Source of the DNA: Colocasia esculenta
Lineage: Eukaryota > Streptophyta > Magnoliopsida > Alismatales > Araceae
Direction of reading: 5' to 3'
NCBI GenBank assembly: GCA_014218235.1
Contig: CM024766.1
Coordinates: forward strand, 66,081,207-66,145,206
Length of the DNA: 64,000 nt
Position numbers and translations under genes: made by a program. How positions within the stretch are numbered: the stretch's first letter is position 1; every line of letters begins with the position of its first letter. Under the pieces are notes generated by a model, which was not told the DNA's origin, did no database searches, and worked only from the letters and a program-made list of their open reading frames with translations. Shown in pieces: positions 11,881-25,135 of this stretch.

Positions 11881-14800
11881 TCACAAATTACACATGCCTA
11901 ATTCTCTTCTAAGAGACGTAAATCTCTCTTCAGGTAAGGCCTTTGTGAAGATATCTGCTAACTGATTTTGAGTATCTATAAAAGAAATATTTATATTGTC
12001 ATTTGCTACATGATCTCTAATAAAATGATATCTAACCTCTATATGTTTGGTTCTCGAATGCTGAACTGGATTCTTGGTGAGATTTATTGCGCTTGTATTA
12101 TCACACAGCAGAGGAATGATTTTGATGTGTAATTTGTAGTCCTCAAGTTGTTGTTTTATCCATAGGAGTTGTATGTAACAGCTTCCAGCAGCCACGTACT
12201 CAACTTCAGTTGTCGATAGAGCTACTGAATTTTGTTTCTTTGAGGACCATGAAATTAGACACCCTGCAAGGAATTGACAACAAAAACTGGTGCTTTTTCT
12301 ATCTACCTTGCATCCATCATAGTCAGCATCAGAATATCCTACTAAATTTACTTTGCATGATTTAGGATACCATAAGCCTATATCATGAGATTTAGCTAAA
12401 TATCTAAAGATCCTTTTGATAGAGATTAAGTGAGATTATTTAGGATTAGCTTGATACCTTGCACACATGCATACACTAAATAAAATATCAGGTCTACTGG
12501 CAGTTAAATAAAGTAGTGAACCTATCATACCTCTGTAGATCTTCTGGTCTACATTCTTACCATCTTTGTCACTGTCTAATCTTGTAGATGTGCTCATTGG
12601 TATTGACAGTGGCTTTGCATTGTCGAATCCAAATTTCTTCAATAACTCCTTGGTGTACTTAGCTTGGTAGATGTGTGTGCCTTCTTTTCCTTGCTTGATT
12701 TGCAATCCAAGAAAATAATTTAGCTCTCCCATCATGCTCATTTTAAATTCTCCCTACATAAGCTTTTCAAAATACTTGCAAAGAGATTCATCAGTAGATC
12801 CAAAAATTGTATCATCTACATATATTTGTACAAGTAATATATTTTTGACTTTAGATTTAATAAATAATGTGCTATCTACATGTCCTCTGATAAAACCATG
12901 TTTTAATAAAAATGCACTGAGCCTTTCATACCATGCTCTAGGTGCTTGGTTTAAACCATAAAATGCTTTATGCAATTTAAAAACATGATTTGGAAAATCC
13001 AAATCATCAAAATCAGGAGGTTGTTCTACATAGACTTCCTCCTTTATATAACCATTTAAAAATACAGATTTTACATCCATTTTAAAAAGCTTTAAATCTA
13101 ATGCAGATGCATATGCAAGTAAAATCTGAATTGCCTCTAGTCTAGCCACTGGTGCATAGGTTTCATCGAAATCTATGTCTTCCTCTTGAGAATAGCCTTG
13201 AGCAACCAGTCTAGCCTTGTTTCTAGTGATAACACCAGCTTCATCGATTTTGTTTCTGAACGCCCATTTGGTGCCAATCACATGATGATCTGATGGTCTC
13301 AAAACAAGGGACCAAACTTGGTTTCTCTTGAACTGATTAAGTTCATCTTGCATGGTTATTATCCAAGATTCATCAGACAGTGCTTCATTGACTGTCTTAA
13401 GCTCAATTTGAGATACAAAAGCTAAATAATCACAAGGAATTACATTACCTCTAGTTCTTACCCCAACTGATGGATCTCCAATGATGTTATCCAACAGGTG
13501 ATCCTTCTTGTATCTCCATTCCTTTGGAAGATCATCATGAGATAGATCTTTTTGTTGTAGCTCTTCCAAGGGTGGATTTCCATTGTCCTTGATAGATGTA
13601 TCCTTTAGTTTCTTGGACAAATTATCTGCATCATCATTATCACTATCTATTTCCTTTCTCAAAGAAGGGTTAGATTCATCAAAGATAACATGTACAGTTT
13701 GCTCAATTAATAAACTTTGTTTGTTAAATACTCTATAGCCTTTTGGTTTAGAAGCATACCCCATAAATATACCTTCATCAGACTTTAAGTCTAGCTTACC
13801 AATTTCTCTCTTGCCATTATTGTGGATGAAGCAAGGACAACCGAAGGTTTTGAAATGATTGATCTTTGGTTTCTTTTGTTTGTAAAGCTCGTATGCAGTC
13901 TTCTTCAAGATTGGCCTGATCATCACTCTATTAATTATATAACATGCAGTGTTGATTGCTTTAGCCCAGAAATATATTGGAAGATTATATTCTGATAGCA
14001 TTATTCTTGCCATATCCAACAAGGTCCTATTTTTCCTCTCACCTACTCTATTTTACTGGGGTGTCCCTGGTGCTGAGAAGTTATGCTCAATGCCTTGATC
14101 ATCACAGAATTCTACAAATATTTCATTTTGAAATTCTCCTCAATGATCTGATCGAATGCTTATTATATTGAACTTCTTGTCTTTCTGAACTTTCTTACTG
14201 AACTTAACAAAACTGTCAAAGGTATCATCCTTATATTCCAAAAATGATACCCAAGTAAATCTGGAGTAATCATCTACAATCACAAATCCAAAGTTCTTTC
14301 CTCTTAAACTGGTTGTTCTCATCGGCCCAAATAGATCCATATGCAACAGTTCTAAAGGTTTAGAAGTGGTTACAACTATTTTAGACTTGAAGGATGATTT
14401 TGTATGCTTCCCATTTGCACAAGGTTCGCACACACCCTCTATCCTTGAACTTATCTTGGGCATACCTTCTACTAAATTTCTCTTAACTAATTTTCTGATT
14501 CCATCCAGACTACAGTGGCCCAATCTCCTGTGCCACAGTTCAGCTGATTGATCCTTGTTTGCTACAAGACATACATCCTGATCCTTCAGTTTGTCTAGAT
14601 GAAGTACATAAAGATTTCTTTCTCTGCAGGCTTTGAATACTATTACACCATCTTTTATGATACTGCACTTAGTCTCTTGAAACTTAATTTGATGCCCTTT
14701 GTCACAAAGTTGACTGATGCTGATTAGATTGTGCTTAAGTTCTTTCACACATAGGACATCTTCTATGAGAGTTCTGCCTTGACTGCCAACTGATCCACAA

Positions 14801-14955
14801 CCTATCACTGTTCCTTTTCCATTGTCGCCATACGTCACTGTACCTTCTTCATCCTTGATGAACGAAAATAGCTTCTTATTACCTGTAATATGCCTTGAAC
14901 ACCCGCTATCTAGGTACCATTTTGATGCTCTAAGGCTTCCCTGCAATAGAAACAC
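11881..14955 (-). pseudogene. pol: Copia pol polyprotein of element 2, four nonsense codons
   Basis: Protease DSG, pre-integrase zinc site, integrase, RT with YVDD and RNase H are all present in one frame from a GTG at 14955 that overlaps the gag TAG. The frame is broken by stops at 14140 (in the integrase DHGG motif, Gly lost), near 14056 (a Gln in the PQQN motif), 12754 (a Gln after the RT) and 12436 (a Glu), all explicable as single substitutions. No frameshift was needed to follow the protein to its GMCNL end at 11881. RNase H has a YSDADYDG motif where element 1 has YSDADYAG. Function is lost. Confidence 0.92.
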
Positions 14956-16733
14956 TAAGACTTAGGTACCAAAGTTCTTTTGGGTCCTTGCTGGTTAGTT
15001 TCATCACTTTTTCTTTTAATTATCCATTTTAGATTTTTTGTTGGACAAGTTATTTTAGTATGTCCCAGTTTATTACAGTGTCTACAACATGATGTTTTAC
15101 TTATTTTTTCATTCAAAATATATTTAAAATTAGATTTATATTGAGTATCTTTTTTAGCTACAAATTTTGGAGTTGGATACACTTTAGGATGAACTATAGT
15201 TTCTTCATTATCAGGTGGAGTATATCCTAAACCATGTTTCATTTTCCCTGATCTTCTAGCTCCTTTTAATATTAAGGATGATTTACCATTTGTAAATTTT
15301 TCAATTGTACTGGATAAATATTCATTTTCTTTTGTTAGTGTGTTAATTTCGTGTTTAAGTTTACTTATAGTTTCCTGACTTTCCAGATTAGCTATCTGAT
15401 CATTTTTAACTTTTAGATCTTCACATAATAAATTATTTCTCCTCTTTAATTAAGAAATTTGTTTTTCTAATTACTCAATTTCTGACTTTAAGTCTGAGTT
15501 AGTAATTTCTAGACAGACATGATTTTTCTTGGTGATTTTTAATAACTTACACACATCTTTATATTTACTATATAACTCATTAAACGCGTCTTCTAAACTA
15601 TCGGAATCAGACTCATTACAAGAAGTGAATGAGGAATCAGATGTTACCTTGTCGTCAGTGTTTGCCATCAAGGCCAGGTTGGTCTTTTCTTCTTCTTCCT
15701 TGCTTGAGCTTGACTCACTGTCTGAGTCACTATCATTGTCCCATGCTGCTGCCATGGCTTTCTTTTTGTATTTTCTTAATTTCTTGGAGTTGTCCTTCTT
15801 TCTGAACTCTGTCTTTTTCAGCTTCAAACTTTCTGCCTTGATGTGTCCTGGTTTTTTACATTCGTAGCTTATGGGTTCAACTTTCTTTGTATCCTTGGCT
15901 TCGAGTTTCTTGAAGTCCTTTCCTTTCTTGAAATATCTCCTTCCAGACTGGTATTTCTTCTTAGAAAGTATCCTTTGCAGTCTTCTGGAGAGAAAAGCTT
16001 CTTCATCTTCACTACTTTCCATGCTCTTACTGTCATCTGATTCTTCACCAGATGTATCTTCTGCTACCTTGAGAGCGTTGGTGTGTTTCTTCCTACTGGA
16101 GGACTCTCCAAGTCGTTCCATATTTATTTTGTGGGCCATTAGTGACCCAACAAGCTTTTCTAACAACATTCTTCTCAAATCGTTCGCCTCTTCTATAGCT
16201 GTCACTTTTGGTGTCCACGAGGCTGGTAGGGATCTTAAGATTTTTCTCACCATATCTCCCATTTCATAATGCTTTCCAAGACCAGCCAGACCATTTGTAA
16301 TGTCTGTGAACCTACTGTATATTTGAGTAATTAATTCTCCAGTTTGCATTTGAAATCTCTCGTACTGTGCTACTAAGATATCTATCCTTGTTTCTTTAAC
16401 TTTGTCTGTGCCTTCATAAGTAATTCTGAGCTTCTCACACATTTCCCTTGCAGACTTGCATGCTGAGATCCTATTAAATTCTTTCTTGCTCAGCATATAG
16501 CACAAAATACTCTTTGCTTTGTAGTTTAAAGATATCTTCTTTTTGTCATCTTCTGTCCAATTTTCTCTGTTGTTGAGAACTACTAAATCTCCTTCTTCTA
16601 TGATTGATCATATTTGAAAATCGAGACCTTGAAGGAAGAACTCCATTCTGGTCTTCCAATAGTTATAATCTTCACCATCGAACAAAGGTGGTCTGTTGAC
16701 TGACTGGCCTTCTGCATACCCTTGAGCTGCCAT
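14955..16733 (-). pseudogene. gag: SIRE Gag of element 2, three nonsense codons
   Basis: The start at 16733 reads Met-Ala-Ala-Gln-Gly-Tyr, the same start as the intact Gag at 54959. The span equals 592 codons plus stop and keeps one frame. Stops replace a Trp near codon 42 and two residues in the coiled coil (about 15472 and 15450). The first zinc knuckle has lost two of its Cys (SYECKKPGHIKAES), while the second, near 15090-15060, is intact (CRHCNKLGHTKITC). The C-terminal tail has a GPKRTLVPK-like ending next to pol. Confidence 0.88.
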
Positions 16734-16781
16734 TTATCTTTTCTCTTCGGATCGTAAAATCCTCTTTGACGAAGAGACTTG

Positions 16782-16793
16782 GCTCTGATACCA
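16782..16793 (-). other. Primer binding site of element 2
   Basis: On the minus strand TGGTATCAGAGC, exactly the plant initiator tRNA-Met primer site, with a two-base spacer to the LTR end at 16796. Confidence 0.9.
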
Positions 16794-17013
16794 CTTGTTG
16801 CCCAGCTAGCAAGCCCAGAGGGGGGGTGAATGAGATTCTAAAAATTCTTTTTGATTAAAACCTGTTAACAAAAATGCTTAACAGAAAACACTAAAGAGAG
16901 TAGTTAGTGTTAGATGAATGAAGACAAACAAACGCACAAAAGAAATCACACATGCAACAAGAGATTTTTATCCTAGTTCGGCCCTCCTATACCAAGGAGT
17001 CCTACATCCGGTC

Positions 17014-17031
17014 CCCAAGCAACAACTTGGG
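17014..17031 (-). other. Covarying leader hairpin, element 2 version
   Basis: CCCAAG/CTTGGG around a CAACAA loop, at the same place in the LTR as the CCTGAG/CTCAGG hairpin of element 1. Confidence 0.6.
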
Positions 17032-17989
17032 CTTTCATTACCAAGGGTACTGTCCCTCTTAAGGACCCTTACACATCCAGCTGCAGCTGGCCTTCTCTTC
17101 TAACCCCGAAGAGGAATACAAACATTCTGATACACAGGTCTTCCTTCCTTACCGAAGGGAATACAAACCACCTGTTCACAACAGGTCTTCTCTTCACACC
17201 CCGAAGAGGAACTTCACCACAAGTGTGAATGAAGGCAAAATGCCCCTAGACCAAGCTTACAACAAATGCTCGATCTGAGGCAGTGACTGAGAGAGAAAGA
17301 TCTACAATAAGAAAATCTCTCAAAACACACTAGCTCTCCAAAGGCTAAAAACAATGAAAAATGGAGAGCAAGATCTACAACAAGCTAGGGAGTGAAGCTC
17401 AGGGCTCTTCTTTCTGATGCTCGCAGGTTGTAAGATAAAAGCTCAAAAGTTGTTCTTTACAGTGTCATCAGTCTTCTATATATCCTTCTCTTTGAAAAAT
17501 ATATCAGTTGAAGTGTCTGTTGTCTCTAGGTTGGATGCTCGTTAGACTGCATGGTTCGTCGAGTACGAAAGGTGTGCTTGCAATCATTTAATGCTTTATG
17601 ACTCATGCACGTAAGGAGAAGATCCATCTTGATATCCTTCAGCTTCTATTTTGTCCAACGTTGTATGGCATGGTATTGGCAGAGACCTGCACACATTAAA
17701 TGCTAAAGCATAGACAGCTATGTTGTCACTTGCTGTCAGTCAACATTAGAATTCATGAAGTAAGACTATTCACCAAAATGGAAATGTCATTCTACTGTCT
17801 AAAAAGTGTTTCTTACAGAAATATAAGAATAGAAGGCAACGAACTGATGATGTGAACAGTCATAATAAATGCAAGGATATTAGAGATGTGCGGGGGAAGA
17901 CTTTGACTTTCACAATATTTGAAAATATATGAGAATAATAGATATATTCATTAAATTTATGATAGAGAAATCGATGTGTCCATGAGACA

Positions 17990-18990
17990 TTGTTCCACTA
18001 ATAAAATCGTTGCAAGAGCAAGCGAATCGTTTTTATAGTAGAAGCAAATCATTGTACACATATAAGCAAATCATTGTAGAGATACAAACAAATCGTTGTT
18101 CAAACATAAACAAATCATTGTTTGAACAAATCGTTGTTCAAGCTTAAGCAAATCGTTGTTCAAGCATAAGCAAATCGTTATTCATCCATAAGCAAATCGA
18201 TGTGAACACAAGTCGTTATACAAATATAAGCAAGTTGTTGTGAACACAAATCATTGTGGACACAAATCGTTGTGAATCGTTATAAGCAAATCGTTATAAG
18301 CAAGTCGTTGTGAGCAAATCGTTATAAGCAAATCGTTATAAGCAAATCGTTATAAGTAAGTCATTGTGAACACAAATCGTTGTGAGCAAATCGTTATAAG
18401 CAAATAGTTATAAGCAAGTCATTGTGAACACAAATCGTTGTGAGCAAATCGTTATAAGCAAATAATTATAAGCAAGTCATTGTGGACACAAATCGTTGTT
18501 CTACTTATCAAATTGATGCAGTGACCAAATCGTTGTTTGCTTTATCGAATCGTTACGGCGACCAAGTCGTTATGTAACTTATCGAATCGTTACGGCGACC
18601 AAGTCGTTATGTAACATATCAAATCGTTACGATGACCAAGTCGTTATGTAACTTATCAAATCGTTGTGAGACCAAATCGTTGTTTCTCACTTAACAAATT
18701 ATTGTGAGAACCAAATCGTTGTTTCTCACTTAACAAATCGTTGTGTGAACCAAATCGTTGTTTCTCACTTAACAAATCATTATGAGAATGAAATCATTGT
18801 TTCTCACTTAACAAATCGTTGTGAGAACTAAATCGTTGTTTCTCACTTAACAAATCATTGTGAGAACCAAATCGTTGTTTCTCACTTAATAAATCGTTGT
18901 GAGAACCAAATCGTTGTTTCTCACTTAACAAATCGTTATGATCTTAATGAAATCATTATATCACTTAGGAAATCGATGTGTACTTAGAAG
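17990..18990 (-). repeat. U3 motif array, element 2
   Basis: Dozens of AAATCGTT cores (plus strand) in two sub-arrays. One is a short unit with ATAAGCAAATCGTT (18120-18480). The other is a unit of about 39-41 bases with TCTCACTTAACAAATCGTTG (18650-18950). The unit differs from element 1 but the core and its orientation relative to transcription are the same. Confidence 0.85.
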
Positions 18991-19172
18991 AATTACATGC
19001 TGTGAACTCTAAATGATACAGTGTAAGAATACTTACAGATTTGTGATTGATTTTGCCCGATTTATTTCCTGTGACTTAGCTTCAAGGAAACTTGTTAGAC
19101 AATACTTATTATGGTTTTGTTAATCACCAAAATAGGCATAAATGAAATTATATAGGGATGGACTGATCATCA

Positions 19173-20080
19173 TAAAGTTCATATTTGACTAGTCAAATCT
19201 CCAAAGTTAGATCAATAAGAATTGATGCCTTAATTCTTCAACAACTCTTAAGTTCATTGTCTTAACAGCTTAAGAGCATCTACTGATTACAGTCACTTTA
19301 AGGATCGTCTCGTAACCCCCAGAAGATATTAGAAATATACATTCCATTGGTACCTTTTGATCATCATTTACTCTGCAATTTATTTCCTTTACTTAAAATA
19401 TCCCAAATTGAATAGGAATGTATGGTACAGTCGATTCAATCCTTCCATGACTTATAGACATCGGAAACTCCTTTCCGATTCTATATACTACTCCAACTAG
19501 AAACTTTTATCTAGTCATGTATACAGAGACATGTCTCTCATTTGCTTGAGAGTGAGTTATTCCATCTCTTCACTCAAGTATCTTTGCATAAATCTTATTA
19601 GACAGAATAACCACATGCAATTGGACCTATGGCTAAGGCCCATGGATGTGGCATCAGAGTCTAATAGCCCTGCATGCAAGATATCTTTGGTGACTCAAGT
19701 CCGAGGACCACTTGCACCACTGTGATCACAACATCAACTCAGAGATACATCTAGATTCGAGTGTTCTATGCAGGTCAGTTCAGTGAACTCATTCAACCAA
19801 TGAGCACCTACACATCTACCTTAAAGTCTCCACTTAAGTTATCAATGGGATCGATCACCTTTATCACATGAGCGGGTAGCATGTATACTAGTCTATCTGG
19901 AACCCCATGATGTCCATTCTCAATGGGTCCTTCAACTGCATAAATCCATGGACTTGATCATGTGCTAAGAAGAGAATAAATATAACATGATGAATATATA
20001 GGCATTCATCTATTACTATATCAAGAGTGTTGACTATGAGCACATCAATTGATTGGCTTGTAGCACACTTACATCTAACA
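19173..20080 (-). repeat. Copia LTR remnant of a different family
   Basis: On the minus strand, AGTGGGAGAT (a polypurine tract) is followed at 20080 by TGTTAGATG, the usual junction of internal region and 3' LTR in many plant Copia elements. The LTR body runs left and its far end is not resolved, being cut or masked by element 2 at 19172. No gene is visible. Confidence 0.6.
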
Positions 20081-20097
20081 ATCTCCCACTTACACTA

Positions 20098-20260
20098 AAT
20101 CCAATCACCTATGTGTCTAAGACCCATAGATATAAGGTGACACTTAAGCGCATCCTGTGAGAGTGGCTTAGTAAGTGGATCAGCTATATTATCTTTGGAC
20201 AGAACTCTTCCTATGTCAGCATCCTTCCTTGCTACGATTTCTCAATGGAGATGGAAGTGC
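20098..20260 (-). pseudogene. C-terminal tail of a Copia RNase H
   Basis: The minus strand reads a text with KDNIADPLTKPLS and MGLRHIGDW, the typical end of Copia pol just before its polypurine tract. An upstream Arg codon has become TGA. The rest of pol is absent, since gypsy-type sequence begins within about 50 bases. It belongs with the LTR at 19173-20080. Confidence 0.75.
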
Positions 20261-20299
20261 CTCACAACCATTCACAACCGCAAAGTTGGGTAACTTCTC

Positions 20300-21690
20300 A
20301 TGGGACAATTCCTAGGGTGATCACAAGGGTGATTAGGCCTTTTGAAAATAGATATGAAGGGGCTTCATTTGGAAGACATCCATAGTGATCATGAGAAGAT
20401 AGTCATACGCAATAACATTGGGTCCACTTCCATTATTCATAAGTACAGACACACTATACATTGGTTAATGGTGGTTGTGACCACTAGAGCATCTATGTGG
20501 GAGTGGCGGCACCTTCTTGATCATCATTGGAGAACATGATAGGTTCCTTGAGGCATCCAGTTGCGGGGGCTTTCTGGGTAGGTCCCAGAGTCCTCTTGAC
20601 TTGGGTCACCCTCCTAACATTTGAGCACTGCCTACTAGAATTGTCCCCACCCAAAGCTAGTCTATTAGAGATCATCATAATCTTCTTTTCATGTGACATT
20701 GTGTCCATAGGTAGGGTGTGTCGATCCTCCGTGGTTGTCCCTCTGTCACCTTGGCCATCAACTTGTTGAGAAGGCACTACTAAATAAGGTCTTAGATTGC
20801 ATTCTTGAGATGAATGCACACTTTTTTATGGTGTTGCCATGGTTCCAATGGAAGTGGCAGTACTTGTTTGTATTCATCCTCTAGGGGTCAGCTTTTCGAA
20901 AACCACCGAAGGAATTGGTCGTTGAAGATCTCCATGAGGATCTAATTTGGGGGAGTAGTCTAGAGATGTATTGTTTGTAGGTAGAACCTTTGCTGAAGAC
21001 ATTTCGATCACGGTGCTCCCTCTTGTTGCAATCACATTCTGGGGGCTCAACAGTGTGCTCCCTCTTTGCATGGTCATCACCTGATGCTTGATCAAGGATG
21101 ATTGTACTCTCCTTCGAGCTGGCATGCTTATGGGCCAGTTCTAAGAGCTCAGGAAGACTCGAGGGTGCCTACAACCCTAGAGTCTACCATAGAATGGCAT
21201 CTCAAGTGCCTTTGCTCTAGAACTATCCTATTAAGCTATAAAGGTGATGTGGAGTTATTCCTTGCGGAAGTGGGCAATGAAGTCCCAAACGGGCTTGCCG
21301 TGACTTTGCATGAGGTCAAGGTGTCTGACATTGTTCTTGGCCTCCTTCTTGCTATCAAGGAAGTTCTCTTGAACATCCTCTTCATATACTTGAAGGATAA
21401 GATGGAGCCCCCCCTAAAGGGACTCAACCCAAACCTACACATTCTCCTAAAGAGTGTTGATGAAGGTCAAACATTTCACAATGTACAAGGCCCAATGAAA
21501 GATTAGTTGAGATTCAAAGTTGTGGAGGTGGTTGGTTGGTTCGCTGGAGTCGTCATACGATGGAAATAATGGTAGCTAGAATTTCAGAGGGATCGGTGCC
21601 TCATTGGTCGTTGCTGCTCCACTTCCTTGGTGGCTACCTACATTCCCTTAACTTCCATGAGATACCATGGCTCCTTGTTCATTCCCATAA
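20300..21690 (-). pseudogene. Degraded Ty3/gypsy gag-protease segment
   Basis: Only fragments are readable on the minus strand, in shifting frames. They include a stretch like LPELLELAHKHASSKE (gag), a YCHFHWNHGN motif typical of gypsy Gag ends, an EPIMFSNDDQEG motif and a LVVTTTINQ-like stretch at the start of the protease region. At the upstream end, near 21700, the minus strand reads TTGGCACCATTTATGGGAA, similar to the primer-site region TTGGCGCC found in Tat/Athila-type elements. Many stops and frameshifts show it is old. Confidence 0.55.
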
Positions 21691-22280
21691 ATGGTGCCAA
21701 CAAGTGTAGAGACTGAAAAGTGGTCCCATAATCTGGACCATTCGATGTCCACAAACTTGTGAATTTATTGCATGGATGAAATATCATTAGGATTTGCCAA
21801 CAGGAGAAAGCAATAGGGAGGCCCTGAAGAAATATTGGCCATGGGGGAAAACTCTTTGATACTTAAGTTAAGAAATGTGGTGAACAAGGATATCAAGTGG
21901 AGAGCGAGGAGTCAGGTGCTCTTGTATGCAGACGTGGGAGTCCTAGAAGTGGCTTACATCCTTTGATCTCCCTTATTCCCTCTTGTAAGCATATGTTAGG
22001 AGTTCTCTTGCTTCTTCCATCTCCTTGCCTCCCCATGTTTTCTTGCACTGGGAGAAGGTCGAGACTCGTACAGGGATAGAGTGGTCTTGGACATGGGTTG
22101 GTACTCTTTTTGACCCAACTTGTCAAGTGTAGGAGGTGCCTTGCTACCATTATGAAGCTTGGAGTTGCAAAGACATTGGGTGGTAGGCATTGCCATCTCC
22201 TAGAGTGGCAAGGGTGTGCTCGATTTCTAGTGTAGCTATGCTCTAGTATTATAGGGGCAGTGGCAAACGTAAAAATTTTA
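21691..22280. other. Probable LTR or leader of the gypsy remnant
   Basis: This follows the presumed gypsy primer-site region on the upstream side, so it is expected to be that element's 5' LTR. I could not find a second copy or clear ends. Overlapping frames on both strands show no recognisable domain. Confidence 0.3.
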
Positions 22281-22886
22281 TTCAGTGGAATCACCTAGAT
22301 AGGGCCTAGATATCAATCAAGTAGGGTCACCATAGTTACATTTGGCCCATTTCAAGATATTTTAAGGGTAAAATTTAATCTCCTTAAAAAGATTTACAAA
22401 ATATCATTGGGGTCACAAGTATAAGTTGCATCCGCCACTATAGAGGGGTAAGCTTCACTGTAGCCTAATTGGCCTCCAATCATGTAGTTTTAAGGACTCA
22501 CCTTTTGGCGATGGCCTCAGTCCCAAGTCTTTAAGGGCTTGGGATTTAGTGAATTAGACTCTAGTAGAGCGGACCCATGCTCTTGGGCTTGCTATAGGGA
22601 GTTGGGTGCCAGGAGGCTGTAGCCACTATCCTCCCTCCTTGATGAGCTTAAGTAAATAAGTAAATGGCCTTTAATGGACTATGGACATAATCTTCATCAC
22701 ACACACATATACATATAAGAAATGTTTGTTGCCTGTTGGATTGGTAGCTTTTGCTGCCTATCTAGCATGGGATTGGTCAACGTGCAGATGTGGAATCTTG
22801 AAAAATACTTTTTATAGAGTGGGGCCCAGCATAGTGACTAATTTTATTGGACAGATATTGCTGTCCAAGGGAGAAAGAAATATTTC

Positions 22887-22930
<44 letters not shown>

Positions 22931-24080
22931 CATTCTAGTTTTCGGTCTAGACATGGTAAAGTACCACCTTCATTCCGTACAACTGTCATGTAGAACCCAT
23001 TTCTCATATCTACTTGTCACCGAGTGAGACGCATAAGTTATTGGGCTGGCCAATCCTGCACTTGATGGGTATTTACTACCCCACAAGACCAGAAGTATCT
23101 CTCTCTATTTTTTTTCTCTCTCTCTCTTTCTCTCTCTATATATGATTTTTCTTAGCTTTTGTCAAATATCTAGTTGGATGTTCAAACATACAGTGCCCCT
23201 ACCTCTGAAAACGACCTCACTTAAGTGCCCTTTTAGCCCCACCGGGGACGTTAAATCGAATGCCATCCCCCTACCCCTTCAAAGGAAGGCACTTTTACAC
23301 AAGTGGTCTGCACTCCCTTCATCCTTTCCCTTAAATCAAGACTGCTTTTACACACACGGACTTGGGAGCCATGAGCTGCACCCACCGGCCTACTCCTCCC
23401 AAATCCCAACCTCGAAAGAACTTTTGCATATTCCCAGCACTACTCCTCAGGAATCTTTGACGGGCATTAACCCTAAAAGAAAGACCCATCTCTAACACAT
23501 GGTTAGGTTTTCACTAGAACCCTCCTCCCATCTCTCACTCCCCCTTCTTTGCAAAAGGCTGAAGGCTCCCACTATTACTCCGCCCAGTTAGAGATTGTTT
23601 CATTTGGTTTGCACTAGGCCAGTCTGTGGTTTGCTAGTGAACTTTCTTTTAGTTGTTTTCAAAGTTTTTTTTTTTAATACAGAATCTCATTATACCGACA
23701 TGTATATACATATACGATACAATCGTAAAAATATGAAAAAAAATGTAGCCTTTAATAGTCTCAAACTGATGGAGGTAAAGGTCTATTAAGTACATCAAAT
23801 GAGATATATACCTCTTGTGGTAAATCCAGTGATCAACTCACCTTGGACAGGTAGGAGGACGTCTCCCCTCAGTCAGATGAGATCCACTACACTTTGTTAG
23901 ATGGACAGACAGCGATTGGAAGGGGGTTTGAAGACAGCCATAAACACATCCACAACAACATGCATGGTCCCGTTCCTCCACAAAGCGGGCAAGGGCAAAG
24001 GGATTCCCCCCTTGTTATGATCAAAGATTAGACCTTTATCACCGATGGAACCTCTCAACCTTTTCCCAACTCTTTGCCAA
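22281..24080. other. Intergenic sequence upstream of the CLE gene
   Basis: No gene recognised. It holds an AT dinucleotide run (about 22890-22927) and a CT-rich tract (about 23097-23143). Several frames of 60-117 codons lack any recognisable motif. Confidence 0.5.
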
Positions 24081-24821
24081 CTCATCTATAAAGCCTTAAA
24101 GGGTAAAAGGAAGGAGAGAGAGAGACAGTGTGTGTGCGGGTAATTCTGCTTTCAATAATTGGAAATGGAAAAGAAAAAAAAACACGCTTCGATTGTAAGG
24201 AAAGGAAGCCGATCACTCTTTGTACGTCTAAGATGGTACCGTGGTGTGAGCTTACTTACACACAGCTAAAGATGCCACATGAGAGGAGCACGCACGGTGG
24301 TAGTTCTCAGTTCTCACCACCAGTGTCCCGATGGGCTATGCGCGACCCAATCCCAATCCCCAATCCCAGGGAGTACGCACGTATCGGGCAAACAATCCAA
24401 TGCAAGATATTGCACGGAAAGCTCCTGTTTTGCTCGCGGGTGACGCCAACCCGGTTTGAAGGGGAAGGGGGGTGGTTGTGGGGAAGAGGAGTCCCCATTT
24501 GATCCATGTCTGATTCCATTGTGGCATGAACATACCCAAAGCCTTCTTGGGACCCCGCCCCGGCCCCTCTGTCCAAAGGCGGAGGAATTTACGGTGGGGG
24601 TGTTGTGTTCTGCCCTTCAAATCCCATGGTAGTCTTGGTTGTTCCCCCTGCCTTTGCCCGTTGCTTTTGTTCTCCTTCTTCGTCCCAGCCCAGCAGTAGC
24701 AGTACTGCACCATAGTTTACAAACCCTCTACCCCTCCACGACCCACGAGCCAGTCACAAAGCACAACTAGGTGAAGACCAGTGGAAGAGACCACCCACCC
24801 ACCACAAACACTAACACCACC

Positions 24822-24858
<37 letters not shown>

Positions 24859-25135
24859 GAGCAGCACACTGGAGATAGATAGAAGAGGAGAAGAAGAAGA
24901 GGGTCCTCAATACCCCACCTCCCCGCCCACCATATAGCACAAGCATTGCTTGCATTGGGCCTTCTACGCCACCTCCTCCTCTCACTCTACACTACCTTCC
25001 CCTGCCTCTTTTCCTCAGAATCACCGCTTCCATTCCTGGACTCTTTTCGACGAGAAACCAGCAAGAAGGGTGGTGGCGGCAAGGGAAAACAGAGTGAGCG
25101 ATAGGCGGGTTGCGGGAGAAAAGAAAGGGGTAACT
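24081..25135 (+). promoter_or_regulatory. Promoter/5' UTR region of the CLE gene, with CT repeat
   Basis: A TATA-like TATAAAG lies near 24088 and a weaker ATATAG near 24932. A CT dinucleotide run spans 24824-24857; such runs are common in plant 5' UTRs and core promoters. The transcription start cannot be fixed from sequence. The reading frame of the CLE exon extends upstream to about 24950 without a stop but contains no in-frame ATG before 25136. Confidence 0.4.

Larger units (their letters stand above)
11496..19172 (-). mobile_element. SIRE-lineage Ty1/Copia element 2 (partial)
   Basis: Read on the minus strand: LTR 19172-16796, primer site, gag, pol, then the leader of a third frame, cut at 11496 by the Ty3-type LTR. 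It is a diverged relative of element 1 and carries more stops, but I found no clear frameshift in gag or pol. The downstream third frame and 3' LTR are not in the window. Confidence 0.9.
16796..19172 (-). repeat. 5' LTR of SIRE element 2 (about 2.38 kb)
   Basis: In element orientation it begins TGATGATCAGTCC at 19172 and ends CAACA at 16796. It shares its layout with 6211-8444: a U3 motif array, a TATA-like ATATATAG near 17475, leader hairpins, and a G/C tract near 16820. The sequence to the right is unrelated old Copia LTR. With no second LTR in view, no target-site duplication can be checked. Confidence 0.85.

Noticed and set aside
20342..22294. Several frames of 60-134 codons as host genes
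   Set aside because: Fragments match decayed gypsy gag-protease motifs in shifting minus-strand frames, or show nothing.
24128..24713. Frames upstream of the CLE gene on both strands
   Set aside because: No recognisable domain and overlapping on both strands; treated as promoter/5' UTR.
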